NCBI GenBank assembly: GCA_030220185.1
Contig: JASPKZ010004202.1
Location: forward strand, 1,058,001-1,122,000
Reading direction: 5' to 3'
DNA: 64,000 nucleotides
Source: Diploptera punctata
Taxonomy: Eukaryota > Arthropoda > Insecta > Blattodea > Blaberidae
Below are positions 41,937-51,250 of the stretch, piece after piece (position 1 is the first letter of the stretch; every line of letters starts with the position of its first letter). A program made the translations under genes and the position numbers. The notes below the pieces were generated by a model that saw nothing but the letters and a program-made list of their open reading frames with translations, made no database searches and was not told where the DNA came from.

Positions 41937-42026
41937 CCCCTGGTAGCTCAGTTGGTAGAGCGGTGGACTGTAGTGGTATACAATTTCAGTAATCCATAGG
42001 TCGCTGGTTGAAATCCGTCCCGGAGT
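41937..42026 (+). tRNA. tRNA-Tyr (GTA) with intron, possibly a pseudogene
   Basis: Reads as tRNA-Tyr: D-arm TAGCTCAGTTGGTAGAGCG (41944 on), anticodon stem GTGGA/TCCAT, loop CTGTAG|A with anticodon GTA at 41970-41972 and an 18-nt intron at 41974-41991 in the canonical place after position 37. The variable and T regions (TAGGTCGCTGG) match Tyr tRNAs. Damage: the T-loop is TTGAAAT instead of TTCGAAT (C56 lost) and the acceptor CCCCTGG/CCGGAGT has two mismatches. A T7 run at 42026-42032 could act as Pol III terminator. Unlike the SINE heads nearby it has no repeat body. Confidence 0.75.
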
Positions 42027-42032
42027 TTTTTT

Positions 42033-42345
42033 AGAAGAGAATTACTTTTAGCTCATACTACAATAGTATCGAATTTAAAGATATCTACATTTGTATCTTA
42101 TTGTGTAAAATATTAATGACAATTTTGTAAACTTACCACATTGTAATTTATCCAAAAAATATGAGAAGGAAACGATTAACTGTAATCATTTATTTATATT
42201 AAAATATTCAAAACTATTATAATAATGTTAGATAATAATAATTAAAATAAAATATATAATTCTATTCGTGCCTAGACACTAAAAATATCGTAAGCAATTA
42301 CATTTTCAAGGGATTCCGGTTTATGACAATCAAACTAAAAATTAA
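42033..42345. other. AT-rich unassigned stretch
   Basis: No ORF or repeat seen. Confidence 0.45.
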
Positions 42346-43161
42346 AAAAATAAATAATAGTTTAAAAAACTAAAACAACACGCTTTATTAGAAAACCGAA
42401 CTAAAAAAATGAAAAATAATTTTAATTTCCAACACGCTTGGGATAAAATAAAAGTGGTGAACGAAAAAATCATCTCCAACACATCTAGAATAAAACTAGA
42501 GTTATCTAGAAAAAAATAATTTACCATCAAAAGCGTGGGGTGCTTTTTATGGTTTTTACGTTTTCTTCTGTCCCGCGCCGTAGCCGAACGGTTAAGGTAG
42601 GAAGCCTTGGCGCAGAGCTACGGGACTTGCGCTGGTTCGAGTCTCCATGGGGGAAGAAATTTTCTCATGGTATTTCGGCCAGTATGGGACCGGTGCCCAC
42701 CCAGCATCGTGAGGCAATTGGGTAGCTACAATAAGTACCGGCTCCAGGTTGAGGAACCAGCTATAACGGCTGGGGGAGTCGACATGCTAACCACATGTCA
42801 CCCCTAAACTGGCTGTTGATCATCTACCTCTGTGATTGACACATGTGGATGTGAAGGGCCAGCAGCCGGCTGGTAAAAAGGGCAACCGCTGAAAAGTGGA
42901 AAGACCCTCAATCGGACGTTTTCTTCTTAGAGACTTTACTTTTACCAACATCTGTTTATTGTCAAATATATTAATTGATATAGAGTACCACACGCTTTTG
43001 ATGGTAAAATTATTTTTTTGTAGATAGCTCTAGTTTTATTCTAGATGTGTTGACCACTTTAATTTTATCCCAAGCGTGTTGGAAATTAGAATTATTTTTC
43101 ATTTTTTATTTCGGTTTTCTAATAAAGCGTGTTGTTTTAGTTTTTTAAACTATTATTTATT
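42346..43161. mobile_element. Foldback element with ~190-bp inverted arms
   Basis: Left arm 42346-42541 and right arm 42984-43161 are inverted copies (AATAATAGTTTAAAAAACTA; ACACGCTTGGGATAAAATAA; ATCTAGAATAAAACTAGAG), roughly 85-90% alike. Within each arm CACGCTT recurs three times. The 440-bp centre is a SINE-F copy. No clear target duplication. Probably a non-autonomous DNA transposon that has taken up a SINE. Confidence 0.75.
42571..42960 (+). mobile_element. SINE-F, near full length, inside the foldback
   Basis: tRNA-like head: box A region CCGTAGCCGAACGGTTAAGG, box B GGTTCGAGTCTCC (42633-42646). Body includes CCGGTGCCCACCCAGC, AGCTATAACGGCTGGGGGAG and TGTGATTGACACATGTGGAT. The 3' half recurs at 26730-26835. 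Confidence 0.75.
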
Positions 43162-43241
43162 GCAAGTATATTAAAATCTATGTTGTGAAATAAATAATAA
43201 TATTATTATGGCTGTTATAACATGTTTTAACTTTTTTTCAG

Positions 43242-43299
43242 GTTTCCCATTTCCTGGAATTCGGGCCGGATATCCTGCAGTACTTCCAAGTCAATATGG
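43242..43299 (+). other. Candidate internal exon, 58 nt
   Basis: Preceded by a polypyrimidine tract and AG (CTTTTTTTCAG, 43231-43241) and followed by GTAAGAAG (43300-43307). The three frames are all open; the third gives a Pro/Gly-rich peptide FPFPGIRAGYPAVLPSQYG, which looks like conserved low-complexity protein sequence rather than transposon sequence. The segment is GC-richer than its flanks. If real, the window lies within a host gene on the plus strand. I do not recognise the gene. Confidence 0.45.
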
Positions 43300-43378
43300 G
43301 TAAGAAGAGACTGCATATTTCTATTATTAACTCCCCTATTCATAACCAATAACATTACTTGGCGCACAATTAGAAAAT

Positions 43379-43475
43379 ATTTCTACCTGCAATTGTTTTT
43401 TTATAGGATTAGTAAAAAACATATTTCTACCTGCAATTGTTTTTTTATATGATTAGTAAAGAACGTATTTCTGAA
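43379..43475. repeat. 44-bp tandem duplication
   Basis: TTCTACCTGCAATTGTTTTT starts at 43381 and again at 43425, with a third partial start at 43469. Confidence 0.85.
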
Positions 43476-43588
43476 GACTATATGAGACTTTGGATTGCCG
43501 TATTCTCTACAGAGTGATTCTTAAAGAGCGAGCAATAATTTAGCAGGACGTAGGGAATGCTCCACTGAACAATTTAATAATAATAACT

Positions 43589-44310
43589 AGGGCAAGGCAA
43601 TTAATGATTTTGCATATTTTTCTTATGAAGGTTGAAACATTGTTTGCATATATTAAAATGTACGGCATCAAAAAACGGATTGAATAAGGCAATTTGTTTG
43701 AGCATTTTTTTTTGCATTTTCTTAACTTTTTTAGGGATATGTCATTTTTTTGGCAATTTTTAGGTCATTTTGAGCATTTTTTATACTTTTCCAGAAGGCT
43801 GTGACATTATTTGTATTTGATTTAAGATTTTTATTATAATTCAGTATTTTTCTTTGTCAAAACAATTTCTTGGAATTAGTAGTTGTTTTGCTAACTACTA
43901 CCCCTATTTTTCAAGGTATGTGCATAATGATCTTGCCCACTTCTAGGAATTTTATTAAATTTCTTAGAGCTTATGCTAGCTTCTACCCTTATTTTGATTG
44001 TTAACTGCAATTCAAAATTGCTGTAAAAGTGCACTGTGTAATTGAAATGGATTTTCTGCAATAAAAGGTACTGTAACATGTATTTTTTAAATACTTTTCT
44101 TTTAATATTTTGCTGTTAAGTTAAATTTTATGTAATTCAGTAATCAAGTGAGTACTTAATCTAATAAATAGTATTTTTATTGGTAATTCTTAACTTTTTA
44201 TTTGTCATTTTTTTATTTTATTGGTCATTTTTTTTGCATTTTTTAGGTCATAAATACATTTTTTATTTTGCATTTTTTACCAATTTATAGGTCATTAGAT
44301 GCCTTGCCCT
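43589..44310. mobile_element. hAT-like MITE
   Basis: Ends are inverted: AGGGCAAGGCAATTAATGA and, reversed, AGGGCAAGGCATCTAATGA. Interior is AT-rich with repeated TTTAGGTCATTT and GCATTTTTT words. Flanks TAATAACT / ATTAATAA might be a decayed 8-bp duplication, which would suit hAT; superfamily is inference. No transposase. Confidence 0.65.
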
Positions 44311-44344
44311 ATTAATAAGGGATATATTGCACGATGTGCATTTT

Positions 44345-45085
44345 TATTGTTCACTGTAACAAGGGAACTGTCATCCATTGCATGCCGAAACATACCTTGA
44401 AATTTCTCCCACAGAATTGTTGTGTTGTATCAAGGCCATATCCAAAAAAAAAATATCTGCCTTTTTAACTTCAAGACACAGAAATCGAAGCCAGAATCCA
44501 GCAATGACAACCCCCTGTACATAACAGATGGACTCCCTGCATGACTTAGAGCGGAAAGAAGTAAGGTGGGTGCAGTGCGGACGGTTGATAGTGAGGGTTG
44601 TCCAATACATCCAGTGAAGTGTATTACTTCCCTGTAGTTTAAATTAGAGATTTGTCACTGGATTTTAATGAAAAATTAAAAATGGCAGATAATATTTTGT
44701 TCATGGCCTTTGTACATCACAACGCTTTTCTGGGAGAAATTTCAATGTACACTGTAGCAGCTGAGTCTTCGGCCCTGACGTTTTCACGACAGGGTTTCCG
44801 ATGTGGATATTCAGTGGAGTGGCCGCTTTATGTATGCGGTTAGCAGACACACAGCTGACAACATCTCAGCAATTTCAAACCTTACTAGCGAGCCATAGCT
44901 GCGTCAAGAGCATTGATTGATTGTGGCAGACATTCACCCTCACTACAACCATTTCCTTATTGGCAGTAGAGGGCGAGTTTCTCCCTTTGCCCCTTGTATA
45001 ACCTAAACGTCAGTGCCGTAGATCCGGCGGCTGTGGTATAGGTTTCGGCATGCAATTGTTCACCGTTTTCTTGTAAGTTTTACAG
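44345..45085. repeat. Dispersed repeat Z, foldback with two inverted pairs
   Basis: Outer pair: ATTGCATGCCGAAAC at 44376-44391 against GTTTCGGCATGCAATTGTTC at 45042-45062. Inner pair: TTGAAATTTCTCCCACAGAA..CAAGGCCAT (44397-44450) against ATGGCCTTTG..GGGAGAAATTTCAATG (44702-44752). No ORF of note. Class unknown. Confidence 0.6.
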
Positions 45086-45099
45086 AAGTCTGTAAGTGA

Positions 45100-45195
45100 A
45101 TTTACTTACGCCCCCTCTTTTTTGCACCACATTAGATGCTATCGGTCATATTTTGACTCACATAGCTTGCACTTGCATTTTTCTGCCGGTTCGTA
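45100..45195 (-). pseudogene. RT family Q copy 2, zinc-finger end
   Basis: Minus strand encodes EPAEKCKCKLCESKYDR then HLMWC, matching the C-terminal zinc finger of the 5200-6700 element. Continues at 45764 after the M1 insertion. Confidence 0.75.
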
Positions 45196-45763
45196 CAGAG
45201 TGATTCAGAAATATGGCTATACGTTTGATCGCATTTTTTGACGAAAATATTATTATTAAAGGAAATATGATGTTATCATTGGAAAGGGAATCCTTCAAAT
45301 TACAACAATAGAACAAAACAAATCACTGCTCACGTGCAGCTTGGTGGGTTGATTTTTGTGGGCTAGCGTCGAACGCCTCCACAATTCTCTTCGTTGTTTC
45401 TGCATCCTTGCTAATGCGAGGCCTTCCAGGAGGTTTGACTTTCTGCATCCTTCCCGTTTCCAGCAGTCGTTTTCTCCACTTCCCCACAGTCGACGGCTGC
45501 AATGCTACGTTAAACTCACGTCTTGCCCGTCTTGCGGCCTCACGATCATTAGCATACGTTATTGCCCATGCATCAATTGTAATTTGCTGTTGCATATTCA
45601 ACGCTATTTTGAGTAATGATGTAAGTTCTACACTGTTTTTTCCTTCCATTGTTGTAATTTGAATAATTGCCTTTCCAACGGTAATTTCATATTTCCTGTA
45701 CTGGTAATATTTTCAGCACACAACGCGATCAAAAGTATAGCCATATTTATGATTCACTCCGTA
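45196..45763 (-). mobile_element. Mariner-like M1, deletion derivative copy 2
   Basis: 568 bp between TA dinucleotides (45194-45195, 45764-45765); inverted ends CAGAGTGATTCAGAAATATG and, reversed, CGGAGTGAATCATAAATATG. Inserted into RT family Q. Holds the transposase N-terminus only. Confidence 0.9.
45323..45649 (-). pseudogene. Mariner-like transposase, N-terminal DNA-binding part
   Basis: 108 codons, open from ATG: MQQQITIDAWAITYANDREA, RREFNVALQPSTVGKWRKRL, then KVKPPGRPRISKDAETTKR, a GRPR-type motif between two helix-turn-helix halves, and VEAFDASPQKSTHQAARE. The frame ends at a stop just after the deletion joint, before any catalytic residue. The family member at 8792-9358 retains the opposite (C-terminal) end. 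Confidence 0.85.
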
Positions 45764-45995
45764 GTATTTCTTTGTCAACAAATCCGGTGATGCACTGCGA
45801 TTCTCGTCATGGTGTCTGAAGTCGTATCTGGCTTGTGTCCACTCTCTGTATATCATCACATACGTGGAGATGAAATCCGGCCATATTTCTTGTTAAGTTC
45901 TTGTAGTAGTTCATTGTAGGCTTCAAAAACAGGTCTTGATGTAGTTCTTCTATGAAGAATTGTTCCTTTGCCAGCAGATAACTGAGGCTGATGGA
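45764..45995 (-). pseudogene. RT family Q copy 2, upstream piece
   Basis: Minus strand encodes FFIEELHQDLF-type sequence, then PTMNYYKNLTRNMAGF and HHRIC in shifting frames, matching 6320-6530. Confidence 0.7.
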
Positions 45996-46084
45996 GTATG
46001 CTTAGATAGAGTTAGTGATTTCTTGAAGAAGTTGGCTTTCTGAACAATTTAAGGCAGAGACCCTAGGTCCGAGAAGTCACTTAT

Positions 46085-46205
46085 CCATCCACATAATTCT
46101 GTTATGATATGCAGCTTTACTAGGGAATTGTAGGTGTGGTAGCTTCCCGTTGCTTTCCACACCGGTGAAGGATGATAATGATGATGATGGCCGGATGATT
46201 TAAGT
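46085..46205 (-). mobile_element. SINE-A tail-side fragment
   Basis: Minus strand: ATGG tail, CTAGTAAAGCTGC, CCGGTGTGGAAAGCAACGGG; breaks off in the ATC repeat and lacks the head. Confidence 0.85.
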
Positions 46206-46394
46206 CACCTATGGTGATATGTAAGTAAACTTGTCTACCACATTGCCTAGCATTACTGTCTTCCAGCTGATTTACAACTAACAAGTTTACATGTTTATAT
46301 AATACATTTGTGCTGTTTATTTACATCCTTCATTTCCTGCAAGGAGAAGCCTGATGACCTGACTGCCCTTGATTATTTCCAATGAAGATATCAA

Positions 46395-46560
46395 AAGTCA
46401 CTAGTGTTTGAAACTCCAGTGGGCACAGACATGCAATTAGTTGCCAGGATTGTATCTGCATGTGATCTGATTCGAAATTCACCAGGGTGCGGCAGAATCT
46501 TGTGCGCTGATGCCATGCTTGAATTGAGGTTGGCGGCTGTCAATTTGAACTGTTGTAAGA
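46395..46560 (+). pseudogene. Mariner-like transposase C-terminal scrap
   Basis: FETPVGTDMQLVARIVSACD and LIRNSPG align with the ESHMDLIARVRAAAE..RPGVFE region of the M2 transposase; frame lost afterwards. Confidence 0.6.
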
Positions 46561-46734
46561 TACAATATGGTGCGTTAATTGTGTCAATCATGGTACTTGC
46601 AAGTAACTGATAAAAATGTAAATAATAAAACATAGATAGTATTGTGAAAGATAAGTTTACTTCCATATCTGATTAAGCAGACTTCTTCGGCCCTAAGTTC
46701 CTTACCTCAAATTGTTCAGTGGAGCATTACTGAT

Positions 46735-47170
46735 CCATCCATCCATCCAATGTCTGATTGGCTCAAATTCGAGTCTCCCTTAACTTCTGCCTACAATCAT
46801 TTATATTTTGCGCAGCAAGCCTCCAGTTGCAACACTTAAGTAGGCTTGCAGCATCTTCATTAATACCATCCTCCCATTGTTTCTTCGGTCTTCCAACTCG
46901 TCTATTCCCCATAAAACTTGCCGTGGGCACATATTTTTTTTTTGGTGCTCGGTGTGTTGAGAACCTTTGTACACGTCCAGCCAATTCCAAATTTCTTTAA
47001 TTTAATAAATATGACAAGGTGAGGTTCATTGTATTTGTCGTACAATTCTTTGTTGTATCATATTCTGCACTGACCATTAATATTTGTCAGTCCAAATATT
47101 TTCCTGAGTACTTATTTCTCTTTTAAATTGTTTGCGGCTACCTCTGCTCTTTTCCAAGTCCTGTTTAATT
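46735..47170 (-). pseudogene. RT family R fragment
   Basis: Minus strand: VLRKIFGLTNINGQ, NKELYDKYNEPHLV (47130-47000), then the open frame 46990-46763 LELAGRVQRFSTHRAP, NRRVGRPKKQWEDGI. ATGG-like tail at 46733-46750. It splits an older sequence that also occurs at 43508-43580 (ACAGAGTGATTCT..GCAGGACG, AATGCTCCACTGAACAATTT). Confidence 0.8.
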
Positions 47171-47284
47171 TCTGGGTGCTCTTACAGAATCACTCTGTAT
47201 GTGGCTTAACTGCAATAATGGTGTTAACATTAAGTGGAAAAGTATATTTGAATTGGACATATCATTCGGTACTATGATGATCTT

Positions 47285-47415
47285 GTAGAAGATTTCCGGG
47301 CTGTTGGCCGTGGTCTTGAGGCTTGTAGTTCCCCGACGTTTCGCCAGAGACTGCGTCCGACATCCTCAAGGGTTGTCTTGAGACTGGCAGTTTTGTCGAC
47401 TACCTGCCCTGTTTA
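47285..47415 (-). mobile_element. Penelope-like terminal repeat fragment with hammerhead-like core
   Basis: Minus strand contains CTTGAGGATGTCGGACGCAG and GGCGAAACGTCGGGG (47331-47372). GAAACGTC after a CTGANGATG-like box is the arrangement reported for hammerhead variants in Penelope-like element terminal repeats; here the first box has TTGAGGA in place of CUGANGA, so it is probably inactive. Confidence 0.6.
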
Positions 47416-47818
47416 TACATTTATCCGTAATGTAATCTCATTCGCTGCAATAATTTTGGTTGAAAAACACGCGTCTCTTCTGCTTTGTTGCCAATTTATA
47501 ATGGCATTTTGTTGATGTACTATGGCTATTCCTTTATATATCAATTTACTGGTGAGGAAGATAGAAAAGAAAATTAGTTCCGAAGCTGAAAACAAATATA
47601 GTGTTGCGGCTTAAACAGAAATGCTTGACCATTTACGTGCAAAAATATCCCTCCGTTTCCGCGTAGGACAGATTCCGTTTTATGCAAAATATATACACGT
47701 GAAATTACTATTATTTCGCCAGGACCAATACATTTGTTCACATTGGACATATTTCTGCATTATTCACGTTCCGGATTACACACGTTTTACTGTATTTTAA
47801 AACGGTTTTTTTTTAAAT
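47416..47818. other. Unassigned stretch
   Basis: Nothing recognised. Confidence 0.4.
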
Positions 47819-47832
47819 ATACTAGATAATAC

Positions 47833-48462
47833 TGACTAGCTCACTGGCACTATCGAACCGTAGGTTCATGGCCGCGCGGACATAAGCTCTCCATACATCC
47901 CTATCCTGAGCCAATGTTTTCCAATCATTCCCTGTATAATCTACTTCCCTCAAATCATAGTTAATGTTATTCTCCCATCTCATTCTTGGTCTACCAACTG
48001 GGTGTTTCCCTCTGGCTTTCCTACAAGAAGCTTCATGCACACCTTTCATTCCCCATTCGTGCCACATGTCCTGCCCATCGCAGTCAACCAGACTTAACTG
48101 TTCTCATTATATCTGGCTTCCTATAAAGACCATGCAATTCATTGTTATGCAGTCTTCTCCATTCACCTGTCTGTTCATCTCTCTTTTGTCCAAAAAAAAT
48201 CCTAAGAACTTTATTCTCAAATACTCGTAATCTCCTTTCCTCCCTTAAAGTAAGAGTCCATGTTTCTCACCCATATAATATAACTGGTAGAATAATAGTT
48301 TTATATATTTTCAATTTAACGTTTTTTGAAAGGTTCTCCGGGCGGGGACTACTTTAGGGAACCCATGCCAAAGGCTCAGACACAGGGACATGTTCCTAGG
48401 AACATGGAATGGTAGGACTGTATACAATAGCGGGGCGCTAGAGGTATTAACCCTTGAATTTG
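47833..48462 (-). pseudogene. RT family A insertion with inverted 5' segment
   Basis: 47833-48336 is the family A C-terminal end on minus (RPRMRWENNINYDLREVDYT; tail at left). At 48337 it joins a plus-strand segment (48337-48462) that is the element's 5' region: TTCTCCGGGCGGGGACT to GGACATGTTCCTAGGAACAT and the codons GTWNVRTVYNSGALEVLTL of the endonuclease start. The whole is flanked by ATACTAGATAATAC (47819-47832) and ATACTAGAAAATAC (48463-48476), a 14-bp duplication with one mismatch. This is the structure expected from twin priming. Confidence 0.85.
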
Positions 48463-48564
48463 ATACTAGAAAATACACATTTTATTATTTTTATTTCGAG
48501 TGTTAGTGAGGGAACTATATTTTCTTACACCCTGAAAGTAAAATCGTTATTTGACAATTGAAAA

Positions 48565-48812
48565 TGCAGTCCTCAGACCAATAGCAGGATATCAAAGAAC
48601 AGACAAAAAACACAACACAGAAATAAGACAACAACTAAAAGTAGAGGAATAAAACTCAACAATAGAGAATACAGAACAAACTGGAAAGAATACTTGGCAA
48701 GGATGACTGAGAACAGAATACCAAAAGCAGCATACAACTATTCACCACGAGGAAGAAGAAGCTTGGGAAGACCAAGGAAAAGATGGAAAGAGCAGCAATT
48801 TGGAGCCGGAAC
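48565..48812 (+). pseudogene. RT family K fragment
   Basis: VLRPIAGYQRTDKKHNTEIR, TNWKEYLARMTENRIPKAAY, RRSLGRPRKRWKEQQFG in two frames. The GAA tail is displaced to 49135-49180 by the SINE-C insertion. Confidence 0.85.
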
Positions 48813-48822
48813 AGTCTAGTAA

Positions 48823-49124
48823 AGGGGACACGCCATAGCGTAGTGGTTAAGGCACTGAGCTACAAGCCGGAGGGTCGAGGGTTCAAGTCCCGTTGGGGTC
48901 AGGATTTTTAAACTGACCCAAACCCTCTGGCGGCACTATGGCCCTGGGGTAGACTCAGCCTCTAACGGAAATGAGTACCAGACGCTTGTTCTGGGGTAAA
49001 GACGGCCGTCACGCAGGGCTGACAACCCGGCTGACATAAAGTGCCGATTGTCTAGAAAAAGTGGGAGCCTTAACCTCCTACTACCCCAAGGCCTCTGGGC
49101 CTATTGTGGGATCACTTTACTTAC
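48823..49124 (+). mobile_element. SINE-C, full length with target duplication
   Basis: 302 bp between AGTCTAGTAA (48813-48822) and AGTCTAGTAA (49125-49134). tRNA-like head with box A TAGCGTAGTGG and box B GGTTCAAGTCC; body with CAGACGCTTGTTCTGGGGTA and GGGAGCCTTAACCTCCTAC; ends TTTACTTAC. Confidence 0.9.
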
Positions 49125-49184
49125 AGTCTAGTAAATAATCCTAAACCGTGAAGAAGAAGAAGAAGAAGAAGAAGAAGAAGAGGA

Positions 49185-49678
49185 AAATGCAGTCATATAT
49201 CTGCTTTATTACATTACAACTGGAACTCAGCCCGGAAGATTAGCAGGGTGTTGTGGTAATTTGATGTTGACTGTTAGATCTATATTATTACCAAATTGCA
49301 AATTTGGAATGCGAGAGAGGAGCGGGACGCTGGGGCTATGTTTAGCGAACTGGAAGCAGCTATTGTGACAGGCTCCGGATCGAGCACGTCTATATTTAGA
49401 GGGCACATATCAGACAGGTCATCTCCTATAGATCACCGATTCCAAGCCATGCAGCTCACATCATATAGAGTTACTTGTCCTCAAGGTCAAACTTCCTGTC
49501 CTTCACAAAGAGTTGAGGTATCACGAAAATATTTTTGAAATTTTTTTACAGATCTTCACCGATCCTATTTAATAGACACCGAAAATGACCACGAGATATA
49601 TTTATATATTTCTTTTCTTGTGGAACAAACATAAAACCAGAAAAAATAAATTCATTTTGATGTTCATGGTAGGAGAAA
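49185..49678. other. Unassigned, with an unrecognised 80-codon ORF
   Basis: Plus frame 49296-49538 has no motif I know. Sequence looks unique here. Confidence 0.35.
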
Positions 49679-50370
49679 TTAATTATATAATGGAAATGGA
49701 CAGCTAATGACAAATGAGGGAAATTTTGAGGAAGTGGCTGAATTCAAATACCTAGGAACAATAATCACAAATAGGAATGAGATGCACAAAGAAATTAAAC
49801 ATAGGCTCAATTCTGGAAATGCGGGCTATTATGCATTGCAGAGACTCTTGATGTCCCAACTCCTTTCAAAAAACGTTAAACTGAAAATATATAAAACTAT
49901 TATTCTACCAGTTATATTATATGGGTGCGAAACATGGACTCTTACTTTAAGGGAGGAAAGGAGATTACAAGTATTTGAGAATAAATTACTTAGGAAATTT
50001 TTTGGACCAAAGAGAGGTGAACAAACAGGTGAATGGAGAAGACTACATAACAATAATCTACATGGTCTTTATAGGAAGCCAGATATAATAAGAACAGTTA
50101 AGTCTCGTAGACTGCGATGGGCAGGACATGTTGCACGTATGGGGAATGAAAGACTTGCATGGAAGCTTTTTGTAGGAAAGCCAGAGGGAAAACGCCCAGT
50201 TGGTAGACCAAGAATGAGGTGGGATAATAACATTAACTATGATTTGAGGGAAGCAGATTATACAGCGAATGATTGGAAAGGATTAGCAGAGCATAGGGAT
50301 GTATGGAGAGCTTATGTCCGTGCGGCCATGAACCTACGGGTTCGATAATGCCAGTGAGTAAGTAAGTATA
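49679..50370 (+). pseudogene. RT family A, 213-codon open C-terminal copy
   Basis: Frame 49707-50348: FEEVAEFKYLGTIITNRNE, KLKIYKTIILPVILYGCETW, LRKFFGPKRGEQTGEWRRLH, RRLRWAGHVARMGNERLAWK, RPVGRPRMRWDNNI, VRAAMNLRVR then stop. 5'-truncated just before YNGNGQL. Together with 32893-33680 this is the best-preserved family A copy. TAAG tail at 50354-50366. Confidence 0.9.
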
Positions 50371-50582
50371 TATATTTGCAGATACCCCAGGTTGTCTTTC
50401 GACATTCCTGGTTTCTCTCCTGGCATGGCGTATTTGTAACCCACTTCTGAGGTTGTGGCGCATGGAAGGCGGGATTACGTCGCTCCGATGATATGATGGG
50501 TGATGATGATGATGATGATAGTGGTGCGCCAGGAGAGTCCTTAATCCTAAGCTTAATCTAAAATGAATATGAATGATGACGA
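50371..50582. other. Unassigned, (ATG)n-bearing stretch
   Basis: Contains a short GAT repeat; otherwise nothing recognised. Confidence 0.4.
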
Positions 50583-50765
50583 TTGCGATGACCATATGAT
50601 TTCGTGGACCGTTTGGGTCTTAAAGTTTTCCTGATATTTGTCTTACAGGTGAGGAAAAACCCCGATAAAAACCTCACCCAGAAAAACTGTCCCGACCGGG
50701 GATCGAACCCGGGCCCGCTGCGTGACAAGGCAGCACGTTACCTCGAGACCACAGCAGTGGACTAA
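50583..50765 (-). mobile_element. SINE-A head half
   Basis: Minus strand with intact box B GGTTCGATCCCC and box A; tail half missing. Confidence 0.9.
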
Positions 50766-50814
50766 CAATATATATAACTAAATATATATATATATGTATG
50801 ATAAGAAAAATAAA

Positions 50815-50885
50815 TGCCTTGACGGGATTCGAGCCCGGATCTCTGAGTCTGTATCTCAGCGTGTTATCCATTGCACCACCAGGCG
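50815..50885 (-). tRNA. tRNA-like SINE-G head, copy 1
   Basis: Cloverleaf-like: CGCCTGG acceptor, TGGTGCAATGGATAACACG D-region, anticodon stem CTGAG/CTCAG with loop ATACAGA, T-arm CCGGGCTCGAATCCCGT. Acceptor pairing is imperfect and the flanks repeat at 51177-51362, so it is a repeat head. Confidence 0.55.
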
Positions 50886-51176
50886 ACTCCAATTCAAACA
50901 CATTTTTCTTATGTATGTATTATATTCTCTATTATTACTAGATGTCGCGAGAACTCGGTCTTCACTGCCATCTAGTAGCTGACTATAACAAGTAAGCAAA
51001 TTAAAGAGAATATTTTTACTTTATAGCAGTGACGCTTTATAGATGTTATAATTAAATGTTTAACATTGAGCAATGTAAGCTTAATATGGTATAAGAAAAA
51101 TAAATGCCTGGACGGGATATATATATATTTGCCATTTGGCAATGAAGGCAAATATGATATGAAAAGAAAAAAGAAT

Positions 51177-51250
51177 GCTTGAGTCGGGATTTGAACTCGA
51201 GTCTCTAAAGTCTGTACCTTTAGCGGTCTAACCAACTGAGCTACCCAAGA
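51177..51250 (-). tRNA. tRNA-like SINE-G head, copy 2
   Basis: TCTTGGG acceptor, TAGCTCAGTTGGTTAGACCG D-region, anticodon stem TAAAG/CTTTA with loop GTACAGA, T-arm GAGTTCAAATCCC. Its upstream flank (TAAGAAAATTGTATGTTTGTG, GATGGCAGT) matches that of copy 1 although the head bodies differ. A third tail scrap (AGAAAAATAAATGCCTGGAC) is at 51092-51112. Confidence 0.55.

Noticed and set aside
49707..50348. RT family A open frame as a host or active gene
   Set aside because: It starts inside the protein, lacks the endonuclease and the catalytic YADD region, and is one of about 20 decayed copies.
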